From NCBI GenBank assembly GCA_030761205.1, contig JAULJL010000002.1:19571010-19635009 (forward strand): DNA of 64,000 bases, written 5' to 3'. The translations under genes were made by a program, and so were the position numbers. Under the pieces are notes generated by a model. That model had not been told where the DNA came from. It saw only the letters and a list, made by a program, of their open reading frames with translations, and did not search any database. Source of the DNA: Fremontodendron californicum. Lineage: Eukaryota > Streptophyta > Magnoliopsida > Malvales > Malvaceae. Below, one piece after another: positions 1 to 11,561 of the stretch. Numbering within the stretch: position 1 is the stretch's first letter; each line of letters opens with the position of its first letter.

Positions 1-2224
1 ACCACATTAAAACAAACTTCAAGTCTAGGTAGTATAAGAAGATTTAAAGCATCAAAACTTATTTAATATCAAAAATAACATGAAATGACAAAGCAAACAG
101 CAACTAAAAAAAATGTAGGCTATTCGGCCCTATCAAAAAAAAAAAACCAAAAACAATTTATTTCATAAAAGAGATAAAATCAAAACCAAAATATCAAAAT
201 CATGTCAACAATGTATGAGAAAACCATGAAAGAACATATCTACCTTGCTCTAGCTTTCCAAATCAAGAAGTAGCAAGCCAAACCTTTCTTCTTCTTTTTT
301 CTCCTTTCTTTTTCCTTTCTTTTTTTTTTTTCTCTTTTTTCCCTTAGCTACTGCCTTTATTCAGCCTCTAAAGCTCAATCAAAAATCTAAATTCCCCTCC
401 CAAGGCTTGGCGAAATGGTATACGAATTGTGTAGAATGTTATAGTTTTTCCCTAACCAATTTTGATCCAATAGCCTTTAATTCAAGATGCTTTCTATGTA
501 AAATCCCACCATTAGATTGGAATAATCAGCTCCTAAATATGATGTCATGAAGATTTCATAAACAGGATGCCATAAATATGACATCATCCCTCTCCATCCA
601 TTGGTCCATATGTCACAATTTCAAAGGCTTGATCAAGAAAAATAACTACCTTCCTCTTCACTCTTGGCTTTTTGATCTGAAATCTCAGTAAAGTCACTCT
701 CCATTATGGGTTTGGCTGATTTCCCTTTCAAAATCCAGCCCAATCTCCAATTTTTTAAAGGTCTTCTAGGATTTCTTCGGTGAAATGACCTTTTTGACCC
801 CCAAACCAAATTAAATAGCAAACGGACTCCAAATTCAGAATTTATTTTTTTAATACTTCCTAAATAATAAAAAATTGAATTATGGAAGTTTTCATAATTT
901 TTGGAGCTCATTTGCTATTTTTTTCGAATTTTCTTCCAAAATTGCCCCTTTGTGCACCCAAACTTTTACCATTTTTTAAATGAGCTCCGAATCCATATTT
1001 GTCTTCACCAATCTCTTCCAAATAATTTAAAAGTGTGGTCTGGAATTTTTCATAATATTTGGAGCTCATTTGCTATTTTTTTGGGATTTATCTCCTTGAA
1101 TTACTACATAGTAGGCCCGAGGTTTGGCCATTTTGCAAACGAACTCCGAATCCGAATTTTTTTTCACCAATCTCTTCCAAATAATTTAAGAATGAGATTT
1201 GCAAATTTTTCAGAATTTTTGGCGATCATTTGGTATTTTTTCAGGATTTATCTTCTTAAATTTCTACATAGGGGACCCGGGATTTGGCCATTTTGCAAAC
1301 GAACTCCGAATCCGGATTTTCTTTCTCCAATCTCTTCGAAATGGTTTAAGAATGAGATCTGCAAATTTTTATAATTTTTGGAGTTCATTTGCTAGTTTTC
1401 CCAAATTATCCAATTTTGCTCTCCGAAGCCCGATTTTGCTCAAAACAAGTCCGATTTTCATATTTTCTTTTCCTGGGCCTCTATCATATATTGAATTGGA
1501 GTTGGTCTGAAAATGCCCAATTTTTACGATCAAATTCCCTTCCAATTTGGTTTTTCCTCTTTACACTATCGGGAATTTCCTCGTTTTTCCTTTTTTTCTC
1601 CAATCGGCTCTTTTCTCCGATTTTCTTCAAACTGAGCCTTGGGCTATCCTTGTTTAATCACTCCTCATCAATTAAAGGCTTTAGTTTTACCGAATCGGGC
1701 CATTTCTGCAATTTTTCCCAATTTCACCAAAATCCACTAAATCCTAATTCTCGATTTTTTTTCGGATTGACTTTTCCTTCAATTTTTCTTCCAAGTAGCT
1801 TCTCCATTACCCATAGCCAGTTCTTATCTTTCATTTGGAACCCTCAATTTCGACCAATTTGATCGTTTAAGCACTTTTCCCCAAATTTCCCGAACTAGGG
1901 TTTCCTTTCTACTGAATCTCCGTAACCCAACTTTTGAACTCCATATCTTTCAATGTAGACCTCGGACTATCAAAATTCTTTCAGTATTTTCAGTTGAACT
2001 TCAAATATTGATTTTGAATATGGGTTGACTTTTTTAGTAGTTGACTTTCTGAGGTTGACTTTTTTGGGGTTGACTTTTTCAAGTTTGACTTTTTATGTCT
2101 GCTTTCTTAGACTAAGTCTTGTAGTACCACCTGCAGGATGAGAAAAGTCTTTTTGCATTCTGAAACAACACTTTAAGAAGAAAACATACTTGTTTTAGTG
2201 GTCCGACAAAATTAGGTGTCTACA
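1..2224 (-). mobile_element. Tat/Ogre LTR copy L1 (partial, 3' LTR of element C)
   Basis: The right end reads ...GGTGTCTACA, which on the minus strand is the LTR start TGTAGACACC. A polypurine tract lies directly next to it at 2225-2238, so this is the 3' LTR of a minus-strand element. The rest of the LTR runs off the left edge of the window. Its inner part (about 880-1400) holds tandem copies of a roughly 155-bp unit containing ACGAACTCCGAATCC, seen near 983, 1137 and 1297. The open frames over this stretch come from that repeat and are not genes. A W-box cluster lies near the LTR start. The stretch 1-880 is LTR sequence with no gene. Confidence 0.85.
2025..2090 (-). promoter_or_regulatory. 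Cluster of five W-box-like TTGACT motifs in U3 of L1
   Basis: TTGACT occurs at 2025, 2041, 2055, 2070 and 2085, a spacing of 14-16 bp, about 135-200 bp inside the 5' end of U3 in the element's sense. TTGAC(C/T) is the core bound by plant WRKY factors. That the cluster acts as an enhancer is inference. Similar clusters sit at the same place in all other LTR copies. Confidence 0.5.
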
Positions 2225-2238
2225 GCAGCCCCTCTTTG
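2225..2238 (-). other. Polypurine tract of element C
   Basis: On the minus strand this reads AAAGAGGGGCTGC directly before TGTAGACACC, the expected plus-strand priming site at the 3' LTR of a Tat/Ogre element. Confidence 0.75.
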
Positions 2239-2489
2239 GCTATTGCTGAGAGCCAGGAATCAGGCAAAGATAAACAAACACTAATTTTGTCCGGTTAGTA
2301 AAATCACATGTGAAGAGAAGGGAAAGGGAGTTTTCTTTTTTCCATTTTTTCTTTTTCATCATTTTTCATTTTTTCATTTTTTTCATTTTTGTTTTGAAAA
2401 AGCCGTAAATAGAAGATTTTGTCCTTAAATTGAGTTCCCTTACTAATCAAGGCTCGGCCCGTCTTAAGGAAACGAGTTCGATTTGCAAG

Positions 2490-2843
2490 AGAATAAATGA
2501 CCTCGACGATGGTCTCGGGATCTTAACCTGTCTTGTTCTCAACTGTGTTTAAAATTTTGGGTATCTCTTCCAGAAGCTTCGGCTATCACCACCAAAGACT
2601 TGCTCATTTTTCAAAAAATTTAAAACTCTAGATATCTCTACAGAAGTTTCGGCTATCACTACCGAAGACTTTCTCACTGTTTAAAATTTGTAAAATTCTG
2701 AGTATCTCTTCCAGAAGCTTCAGCCTTCTCCACCGAAGACTTTCTCACTATTTAAAATTTGTAAAATTCAAGGTATCTCCTTCAGAAACTTCAGCTATCA
2801 CTACTAAAGACTTTCTCACGGTTTAAAATTTGTAAAAATTCTG
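2490..2843 (-). repeat. About 70-bp tandem array, left part
   Basis: Degenerate units containing CTTCGGCTATCACCACC(A/G)AAGACTTG repeat about every 70 bp. The array is interrupted by the solo LTR at 2849 and resumes at 4358. It starts with one copy of the CTCGACGATGGTCTCGGG motif that forms the 72-bp arrays in elements A and B. Confidence 0.75.
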
Positions 2844-2848
2844 GGTAT
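2844..2848. repeat. Target-site duplication GGTAT, left
   Basis: GGTAT directly precedes the solo LTR and is repeated at 4353-4357, as expected for a 5-bp integrase cut. Confidence 0.8.
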
Positions 2849-4352
2849 TGATGGAGACTCAATTAAGAGTTGTAAACCCAAGTGCAGGTTATGTTCAAGT
2901 AATAAATTCTCGGGTGTCCGAGGTCGAACCACAGGGAAGCGTATTAGTAAGTATAAGTTTATAAATATATAAGAAAAAGAAAGTAAACAAGATATTAGGG
3001 AATCAACAACAAAATAAGATAAACAAGATATTAGAGAAAAAAATAAACAAAATAACATAAAAGAAATTAAACAAGATATAAACAAAACAATAAGAAAAGA
3101 TGTTGAGGTTAGAGAATCCACTCTTGGTGTTATGCTAAGATTAATCTTGTTTTATTACACAATTGAAATTCACACATAAGGGAGATTCCAATCGGAAGGT
3201 TTAGCAATTCAGTCCAAATTGTCCAACGTCCATAGCATATGATATTATGTTCATTTGGTGTCCTCAAAACTCACAAAAAGAGTCCAAGCATTCCTTATGC
3301 CAAGGTATATGTCTACAACAAATCAAGGTTATGAAACCAAGCATTTACTGTGCCATTTTCATTGTCAATAATGAATCAAGATCCCTACTTTGCAAGTATG
3401 ATTTTAAACCAAAAGAAAATATTATCTATACTAGTGTCTATAAATGATGATTCATTTTAGCTCATGTTTAAGAGACTAACCTTAGCATTTACCAAAAGCT
3501 TCACCTCATCACCTCAACAATATGATTAGCAACACATACTAGATATGAATAAAATGAAAAGAAATGTAAGAAGCATAAGTAAATAAAGAAAAAGAAAACT
3601 AGAGAAAGGAAAGAAGAAGAAAACTTAGAGAATTTTATTACAATGGCTAATATCCTACCAATGTATCATGTTTTTTCAATACTCATCCAAGGCCCTCTAT
3701 TTATACACATTTTGGAGGGCTAAATGACAAGAGACAAGCTTTACAAATTTCAAAGGTAGGTATAATAGGTGGGTGCATTTTTCTAACAATTTTCGTCATA
3801 TTGTGTGACAATTCTGATCAGCCAGCTTGATGGTCGATTTTTTCAATGTTGGAGGCTCGATCTGATCAAATTGTCTTCTTGAAAAATATACCGCTATCAG
3901 TTACGAATCCATAGCCGTTGGAATCAGGTCATTTTCTCATGTGGATCGGATGATATGGTCAAAATACCAAAACGGTGCAGAACAGACGTCATTGCACATC
4001 AGCCAACTTGATGGTTGATTTCGGTAGGGAAAACGACTCCGTTTCAAGAAGTGTAAAACATGAAAAAGATAGATATGCCTCTTAGCTTTGCACGGCTACA
4101 TATTGCAGCCTTATTGCTTCAGTGAAACTCCAGATATAGCTGATATGGCAAACGGTGTCGGAACTGGAACTGAACTGGATTTGCCCTTAATTCTAGTAAT
4201 CTGAAATCACTCAAAGAAACTCGTGAAAAACACCACATTACATAAAAATATAAAAGATCATAAACACAATTAGACTAAACAATAATAACTCGTATTTGAC
4301 ACAAAATAATAATAAAACATAACTAAAAACTATATAATTATACGAGTTGTCA
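2849..4352 (-). mobile_element. Solo LTR of the Athila-type LOG-carrying family
   Basis: This 1504-bp block is the reverse complement of the LTRs at 44050-45536 and 51609-53096, starting TGATGGAGAC and ending ACGAGTTGTCA. It is flanked by GGTAT on both sides. The TATA box (3697-3705 on this copy) and most of the LTR are kept. It carries about ten extra bases relative to the other copies near 3447, plus scattered substitutions. It arose by LTR-LTR recombination of a former full element, or by insertion and loss. A 66-codon open frame at 3247-3447 is antisense to the LTR and is also open in the other LTRs; I do not call it a gene. Confidence 0.9.
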
Positions 4353-4357
4353 GGTAT
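4353..4357. repeat. Target-site duplication GGTAT, right
   Basis: Matches 2844-2848 exactly and brackets the solo LTR. Confidence 0.8.
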
Positions 4358-5290
4358 CACTTCCAGAAGCTTCAGCTATCACTACCAAAGACTTGTTCAT
4401 TTCAAAAAAGTAAAATTCTAGGCTCGGCAGGTTCAAAACAAAAGAAAGTACCTCGACGATGGTCTCGGGGCTCGATTCATTTAAGAAGCAAAACGAGTTC
4501 GAATTTAAATCAAAATATCTCGGCAGTGGTCTCGGGACGTGACTCCTTTGAGAAGCAGAACGAGTTCGATCATACCTGAAAGCTTTGAGAGAGGATGCAA
4601 ATGCTTCATGATGCAAATCAAAATGTCTTTAGTTGATGCAAATGCATCTTGATGTAGATGCAAATGACTTAGATTGATGCAAATGCTTCTTGATGCAATT
4701 GTAAATGATTGATTTGATGCAAAGTTTCTTGATGCAGATTCAAATGACTTAGACTGATGCAAATGCTTCTTAATGTAGATGCAGATGTTGAATAAAATTT
4801 TGGGTGTCTCCTCCATAAGCTTTGGCTATCACCACCAAAGACTTGCTCATTTTTAAAACTGTAAAACTCTGGATAACTCTTCCAGAAGAAGATTTCTCAT
4901 TTTTCAAAATTATAAAACCCTGGATATTTCCACCAGAAGATTCAGCTATCACCACCGAAGACTTGTTTGCTTTAAAAAAAAAATTAAAAAACTCTGGATA
5001 TCTCCACAGAGGCTTCGGCTATCACTACCAAAGACTTGTTCCCTTTTCAAAAAAATTTAAAACTCTGGATATCTCCACAGAGGCTTCTGCTATCACTACC
5101 AAAGACTTTCCTTTTTCAAAAAATTTAGAAACTCTAGATATCTCCACAGAGGCTTCGGCTATCACTACTAAAGACTTTCCCTATTCAAAAAATTTAAAAC
5201 TCTTGATATCTCCACAGAGGCTTCGGCTATCACCACTGAAGACTTGCTTATTTTTAAAAAATTGTGTTGAAAATTATACCCAAAAGCTTT
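4358..5290 (-). repeat. About 70-bp tandem array, right part
   Basis: Units with GGCTTCGGCTATCACTACC recur at about 5011, 5082, 5151 and 5219, a 68-71 bp period. Two units of the 72-bp CTCGACGATGGTCTCGGGG repeat sit at about 4448-4575, followed by GATGCAAATGC repeats at 4590-4790. Tandem arrays between pol and the 3' LTR are a known habit of Tat/Ogre elements. Confidence 0.8.
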
Positions 5291-5760
5291 GAGAAGAGAT
5301 GCAGATGCACATGTCTTTAACAAGGTGCTCATGCTTCGTGATGCAAATGCGAATGTCTTGGATTGATGCAAATGCTTCATGATGCAGATGCAGATATCTT
5401 TGATTGATGAAGATGCTTCTTGATGAAGATGCAAATGCTCTTAGATTGATGCAACTACTTAATGGAATGATGCAGATGCCCAGACTAATCATGTTCTCGT
5501 AAGTGGTCTATGAATAGTGTAATTACAGTTACCACACAATAATGAAAATGCAATGGTTCTAGAAATGATGCAATTGCTTGAGATAACGCAAATGCGAATT
5601 ACATGAATGATGTAAATATAAAGGTAAAATGCAGATGCTTATGGAATAATGCCCATGCAAATACCCATGAATGATGCAAATGCTTGCTGACACTGTGCAG
5701 ATGCAAAGCTCAATAAAAAGATGAGTGCTCATGAGTGATACAAATACCCCCGATCATTTT
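5290..5760 (-). repeat. Short GATGCAAATGCTT-type repeats
   Basis: The stretch is dominated by degenerate copies of GATGCAAATG(C)TTNATGATGC at intervals of roughly 15-40 bp, like those at 4590-4790. It is non-coding, and short frames here come from the repeat. Confidence 0.6.
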
Positions 5761-8178
5761 TCTAGACTTTGGCTTAGCCTCTCAAATTCATTTTTCCTTT
5801 TCAAATCAGAGTATATCTTCAATTCATTTAGGCTATTCTCTTTGCCCCAACAGTTTTCAAACTCTCATCAATAGAGGTCTAAAATAGGTTCTATTTCTTC
5901 TTCTCATATCTGGAAGTCAAGACCTATCCTAACAGTTCTGTACCTTTGGGTTAGAAAAATCTTTGTCTCATGTCAACATCAAGAATGGGTGCTTCAAAAA
6001 ATATCTTTATTTGTTTTCTCATTTGGAAACTTCTGAACAAAAATATTAACCCCACAGTGTGTGATGTACAAATCTTTTGAAGACTGATGATCGCTGTTAG
6101 AAATTTCTCTATGTGTCAATCTGGTTTTTTTCAACTGGGATTGGCAAGGCTTGGTATGACAAAATTTTGGTTTTTCTAGGAAAACTTCACAATAAAAATG
6201 TATGTCCCTTCTAAGCTGACAAATGGAGCAGGTTTTAAAAATCATGAATTCATTGAGAACCCAAACAAATTCAGCATTCTTTTAGTTTCCAGATCAAGGT
6301 ATTTTGACAGGCGTCAAGATTGGTCGGGATGTTTAAACCGGAAAGTTTAATTTTGGAGGAAAAAACTCTCCATTTTTTGAAGACAATTCTTTGAATGAGA
6401 GCTGTCAATTTGGGAGGTTCAGATTCCTAGATGTTCCTCGATGACCACTTCTTCAAGATGACCTTCTCTTTTGTGGTATCGACACTATCATAGATGGCAT
6501 TAAATATTTTTATTTTACTCTAGATCGCCCATTTTTGGATTTTTGCCCTAGAATCCCATTCTTTCCTTTCTTCTTTCTTCTCTTTTTTTTTGTTTTACCA
6601 TGCACTTGAGAATTCTAAATTATTCCTTAGTTAAATGATAACTCGATGAGATGGGATAAAATCTGAGGAAAAACCCTTCAAATTAAATATTCATGCTTGA
6701 TCAAAATGGACTTTTAAAGCACGTAATGTAGGCCATGGTTCAGAGTTCAGAAAGAAAGGATAAATAGGCCAAAAATATATGTTTGAGGTAATCAGATCAA
6801 GGATCATTTCTTGAGGAGGATTCCCTTTGAAGCATTTGTCCCTTTTGGACTTTTCATTCCTTTTGACTTTGCTCTTTTTTTTCTTTGCTTTTGGCTTTCA
6901 TTTGCTATACTTTTTCACGTTTTTTTTTGTTTTGTTCTTGGCTTCCATTTTGCCATCTTTTTCTTTTTCTTTACTTCGAGAGAGTGAGCCCATATTTATT
7001 CGGGGCTCAATTTGCTTTGTATCTGTCTTTGAGTTAGGACTCACTTTTTTTCTTTGATAAGATCTTTCCTCGCATTTGTCACCCAGTGTAGAGGGTGATC
7101 CTTGATCAGGGAAGAAAGAGTTCTTTTGGCTCAAAAGGGGTGACTATGGATAATTTCTTTTTGCGAAAGGGATATGAAAGATGGCCATTCTTCATATCAA
7201 GCCTGAATATTCTCATTGAAAAGCAATCCCTAGGGGAATATATAATCAGAATTTCATTTTGCACTTTGGAATCATCCGAATTCTCATAATGATGATAATT
7301 TTTCTTCCTTTTTTTCTTCTTCTTTTTTTCTTTTTTTTTCTTTTTTTTTCCTCATGCCCCCAATGATTCATGCATTAATCCCTCCTTATTCACCATGTAT
7401 CTATCATTTCCACATATGATGCCCCAATTTGATTAACCATGAGAATTTATATCAACGAGGAAACATAGCAAGTCTAGGTCTATTTTGAAAAGGCTGAGTT
7501 TCAATTCTGAGTTCTTTGAAGAGACAAGGAAAATATGACCCAAAAACGGGTTTTCTCAGGGGCATGGGATAATCTAGTTTAATCATTGTGCCCCAGGGTG
7601 TTAATCATGAAGTGATGTTTTGGCAATTAGTGTCTTATGGTTGTTGAAAATGACATGAATGGTTTTGGCACAACCTTGACACACACCAAATTACCATGAT
7701 CTAAATTCTTGAAAGAATGTCTTATTTGTTTGAATTTCAAAGAGTTCGAAAAATTTTCAAAAAGTTCGTTCCTTTGTTCATAACCTAGAGTAGGATCTAC
7801 ATCTTTGCTTATTCTATGATAATAATGGTTTATGAAGTTAAATAATTCATATTAGGTTTTTCAAATGGTCTCGGTTCAAGGGATTTAGGCCTAGGAAAGC
7901 CTAAAAGAGAGGGGAAAATGTTAGGTCCTTACTAACAATGATCATCAATATTCTCGAGACTGTCCATTATTTCATATGGAAACCCCTTATTACTGTTTAC
8001 CACAAATTTTCATGAAGTTTCATTTTTTGTTTTTTGCAAATTCAAATGACTGCTAAAATATAATGAACTTAAAACATTTAAATTCAAAATTTACTTATTT
8101 CATGTAGATGTCAACATGAGACAAGTGCTTTCATCATCACAGTGTATAGAACTACATGCATCAAAAATCCTGATGTGA
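5760..8178 (-). other. Non-coding 3' flank of element C
   Basis: No gene is visible. Parts around 6540-7290 match the regions directly downstream of integrase in A (about 18870-19480) and B (about 29690-30300), including the landmark TTTTAAAGCACGTAATGTAGGCC. It contains pyrimidine tracts at about 6565 and 7300-7350. This is where pol should begin on the left, and it passes instead straight into the gag end at 8179. Confidence 0.6.
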
Positions 8179-9653
8179 TTATGCACTATGTTTCTTATGA
8201 CACTTGGCTTTCCCATCTTCAAAACTTATCGACCCAGCCTTGATGAGATCCCTGACCTTGTACTTCAAAGCGGGGTAGTTCTCTGTTGAGTGACCTTGAT
8301 TTCCAGAATGATAAACACAACACTCATTAGCATCATACCAGCTAGGATAAGGAGGCTTCAGAGGCTTTAATTGCATGGGTGTCACAAAGTGATTCTGGAT
8401 GAGTTGAGGTAGTAGCTCACTGTATGTCACAGGAATCAGGTCAACCTGATTTCTTTTTCTCGTTTTATACCCCCTTCGATTATTCCCAAGGGTGTTAGAT
8501 TGATAGAAAGATGTAAATTCTGGTATGGTTGCAGTTATTGGTTGGTAAGGATAAGCACCTTGAGAGACATTGTTCAGGGTAGAGTAAAATGGCTGATACG
8601 AGGAGAATTGGGGAGGTGGGGCAAAGCCTTCCACGACTTGGGTATCTTTCTTTTTCTTTTCAGATGCCCCATTTCTCTCGGTATTAGATGTTCTTTCTCC
8701 TTCAATTTTCCCATCCTTGATAGCATTCTCAATCATCTCCCCTGAAATTACCATGTTCGAAAAATTCTTTGTGGTGTTAACGACAAGTTTATCATAGTAT
8801 GAGGCCTGTAGTGTATTCACAAAAAGGATAGTGGTTTCCTTCTGAGTTAAAGGCTGTTGTACTTGGGTGGCCAGGCTCATCCACCGCTACGCATATTCTT
8901 TGAAGCTCTCAGTAGCTCTTTTCTTCATATTTTGCAAGGTGAGACGGTCAGGCGCCATGTCGGTCATATGCTTGTTCTGGTTTAGAAAAGCCCTAGCCAG
9001 ATCATTCCAAGAGCGAATCTGATCCTTGCTCAACTGACTATACCACCTAATTGCGGACCCGCTGAGGCTATCCTGAAAGCAGTGAATCAAAATCTTATCA
9101 TTATCTACATGACTCGTCATCTTTTGGCAGAACATAGTGATGTGGGCTGACGGATCGGTCATCCCTTCATATTTCACAAAGTCAGGGATCTTGAACTTAG
9201 GAGGAATGACTAAATCGAGGACCAAACATCGTTCTTTTGCATCCATGCTCCCGAATACATCTATATATTTTCTACTGCCCGAAGCCTTTCATCTAACAAC
9301 TGATATCTCCCTTGGGAATCTGCCAACTCAACCTTATTTGACTCAACCATTTTCAACTTCTTATTCAACTGGGTCGTCTAAGTTCAGGGTGTTGCTAGGG
9401 TTAACTATGTTCTGGCCATCCAACATCATGACCTCGCTCTAACCTTTTGTGCCTCTAACCCTTCCCTAGCGGAAAAGTTTTCAGTGTATCCTTTTCCTTT
9501 GATTACAGCAGACATCAGCTCCATAAATTTAGTCATCTGATCCTTAGATTCTGCTTTAGACTTTGTTAGCTGTTCTTGCAATTCTTCCTGTACCCTTTCC
9601 ATTCTTTCCATTCGGGCAACTTGTTCATTCTCTATAGCTCTGGCCTGTATCAT
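8179..9653 (-). pseudogene. Tat/Ogre gag (broken), element C
   Basis: Three open pieces on the minus strand make up gag. The piece at 9653-9426 encodes a charged, Glu/Arg-rich coiled-coil segment (RMERMERVQEELQEQL). The piece at 9246-8887 carries the core gag fold typical of Ty3/gypsy (DLVIPPKFKIPDF, then IHCFQDSLSGSAIRWY, then SWNDLARAFLNQ, ending ESFKEYA). The piece at 8880-8179 continues in the same frame and ends in a zinc-knuckle-like CVYHSGNQGHSTENYPAL, in which the last metal ligand is lost (Tyr where Cys is expected). The last two pieces are separated by a single TAG at 8887-8889, where the family has Gln. Gag would form the virus-like particle and bind RNA. It is non-functional as it stands. 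Confidence 0.85.
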
Positions 9654-11561
9654 AAAGGTGCTCAGTACAGCTTATACCTCTGATTTGAAATAGAAATTCT
9701 TTCAAAGACTCTTAAAACCAAGCCAATTTCTGTTTCATCCCCCCAACTGCATGTCATGATGAAGGAGCCATGAATGCAATTTGATGCACATGAAGCCTAA
9801 ACAATATGATGTATGGACATGTATAGTGGAAACATGCTGACCATATATGTAATAAATGCAATCACGATGCCAACATGCTGCAAGCAAAGAATAAACAAAT
9901 CAACGCATGGATATATGCAATGAATGACCATGTACATTTCAGCATATTTCCTAATGAATGATCATATACACTATGAATGCAACACGATGTCAATTATGAT
10001 GATGCATGTAAACAATGAATGATTGATACATAGTATATACAAAGAAAATCATGCTGACCATGTGTGTCATTAATGCATCCTGATGTTATTATGACAGATT
10101 AATGCATGAGCATATCATGATGACTATGTAATGAATGCAACCCAAAGTCAACATGATTTATATAAAAAAATCAATGCATGTAAAGAGTAAACAAATTAAT
10201 GCATGAACATATATAGAGAAATCATACTGACTATGTTTGTCATGAATGCAACGCAAAGTCAACATGATGCATGTAAAGAATAATCAAATTAATGCATGGG
10301 TATATATAGAAAAATCATGCTGATTATGAATACATAAATGCAACCTGATGCTAACATGATACATGTAAAGAATGAATAAATTGATACACAGGTATATACA
10401 GAAAAATCATGCTGACTATGAATGCATGAATGCAACCTGATGCCAACATGATATATTTAAAGAATGAATAAATTGATATACAAGTATATACAAATAATGA
10501 TCATGCATGTCATAAACGTATTCTACAATGAATGATCATGCATGCTATGGCTGTAACATGATGTCAAAATGATACGTGCAAAGAATAAATGAATCAACAC
10601 AAAGGTAGATACAAAGAATGACCATTTATATCACAACTGTATTCTACAATGAATAACCATGCATGTTAGGACTGTAACATGATGTCAAAATGATACATGT
10701 AAAGAATAAATGAATTAACACAGAGGTATATACAAAGAAATTAACCAATGATTACACGAAATTGGTGGGACCTAAATCTTGATTATTCAAAAATCTCATT
10801 ATGCAAGATTTGCCTCCAAATTTAATCTACGATTTTTTGAAACATGTTTTCTCTATGAAAAACCAAACATATTATTTTTTAAAAGAATTTTGGGGTAGTG
10901 GATTCTACTATGGTACAATGTCCAAATGTTCATGTAACACTACCGGTTTTATGAAATCATCAAATAAGATCATTATCACCATCCGTTTATTGCAAAAAAA
11001 AAAATGAGATCAACAATACAACCATATATACATGCTCTATTTACACATGCATGAAATATGCAAACTGCTTGAAAAATAATTTTTATTTTGAATTTCAAAA
11101 AGTTAGTGAACACTTGCCCCAACAGTATCCACCCATTTAGGCATCACAAAGCCTTTGGGGTGAATTATCACATTTATTTCGGGTGATGTACATTCATCAT
11201 TGCCCGATCTACAACACTTATTCAGAGTGTAAAATAAATGGCAAAAGATCAGAAGCATTCCTCCATGTGTTTCTAGCTTCAGTGCATCTAAAGAAAATTC
11301 GGCATGGCTTCCCCTAGGTTCACTATATGAGGGTGAATCGGTTCTAAAGGCCCCGAATTGCTCCTCATAGTCGCCTGTGAAGGCTAGTAAGGCACCCCGA
11401 TAAAAGCGGGTTCAATTCATTAGAGTATATTTTCCTAAGCCCATACAGAGGATCATCACGAAGGCATAGTTACTTTACTCCCACTTAAAAGGAGTAAACC
11501 CGGGTAGAGAGTTCATGTTATGCAAATGCAAGTGCAATGTGTATGGAGGAACAGACCAAGC
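9654..11561 (-). other. Leader (5' untranslated region) of element C
   Basis: Non-coding sequence between gag and the 5' LTR L2. About 9960-10740 is a tandem repeat of 92-122 bp. About 11100-11560 matches the leader of element D (about 57915-58430), including a GCACCCCGATAAAAGCGGGTTCA motif. The primer site expected at 11545-11561 is degraded: after GCTTGG the sequence no longer follows the tRNA-Arg complement seen beside L6. Confidence 0.65.
9960..10740 (-). repeat. Leader tandem repeat, 92-122 bp period
   Basis: The landmark ATGATRCATGTAAAGAAT recurs near 10261, 10353, 10446, 10566 and 10688, within units rich in ATGCATGAATGCAACC. A shorter version of the same array is at about 57100-57510 in element D. 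Confidence 0.7.

Larger units (their letters stand above)
2225..11561 (-). mobile_element. Internal region of Tat/Ogre element C (gag only, pol missing)
   Basis: Lies between L1 (3' LTR) and L2 (5' LTR) on the minus strand. From left to right it holds the polypurine tract, tandem arrays (about 2500-5750) with a solo Athila LTR inserted, a non-coding 3' flank (5760-8170), a broken gag (8179-9653) and a long repetitive leader (9654-11561). The 3' flank matches the sequence downstream of integrase in elements A and B (for example around 6640-7290 against 18930-19460). No protease, RT, RNase H or integrase remains between that flank and gag, so C is a non-autonomous deletion derivative. No recognisable primer site is left beside L2. 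Confidence 0.8.

Noticed and set aside
901..1862. Overlapping 100-157 codon frames translating as FGHFANELRIRIFF and similar, also at 16282-16647, 27168-27533, 36595-37119 and 62651-63040
   Set aside because: They follow the 155-bp LTR repeat in several frames and on both orientations, with no start context or known domain; LTR sequence, not genes.
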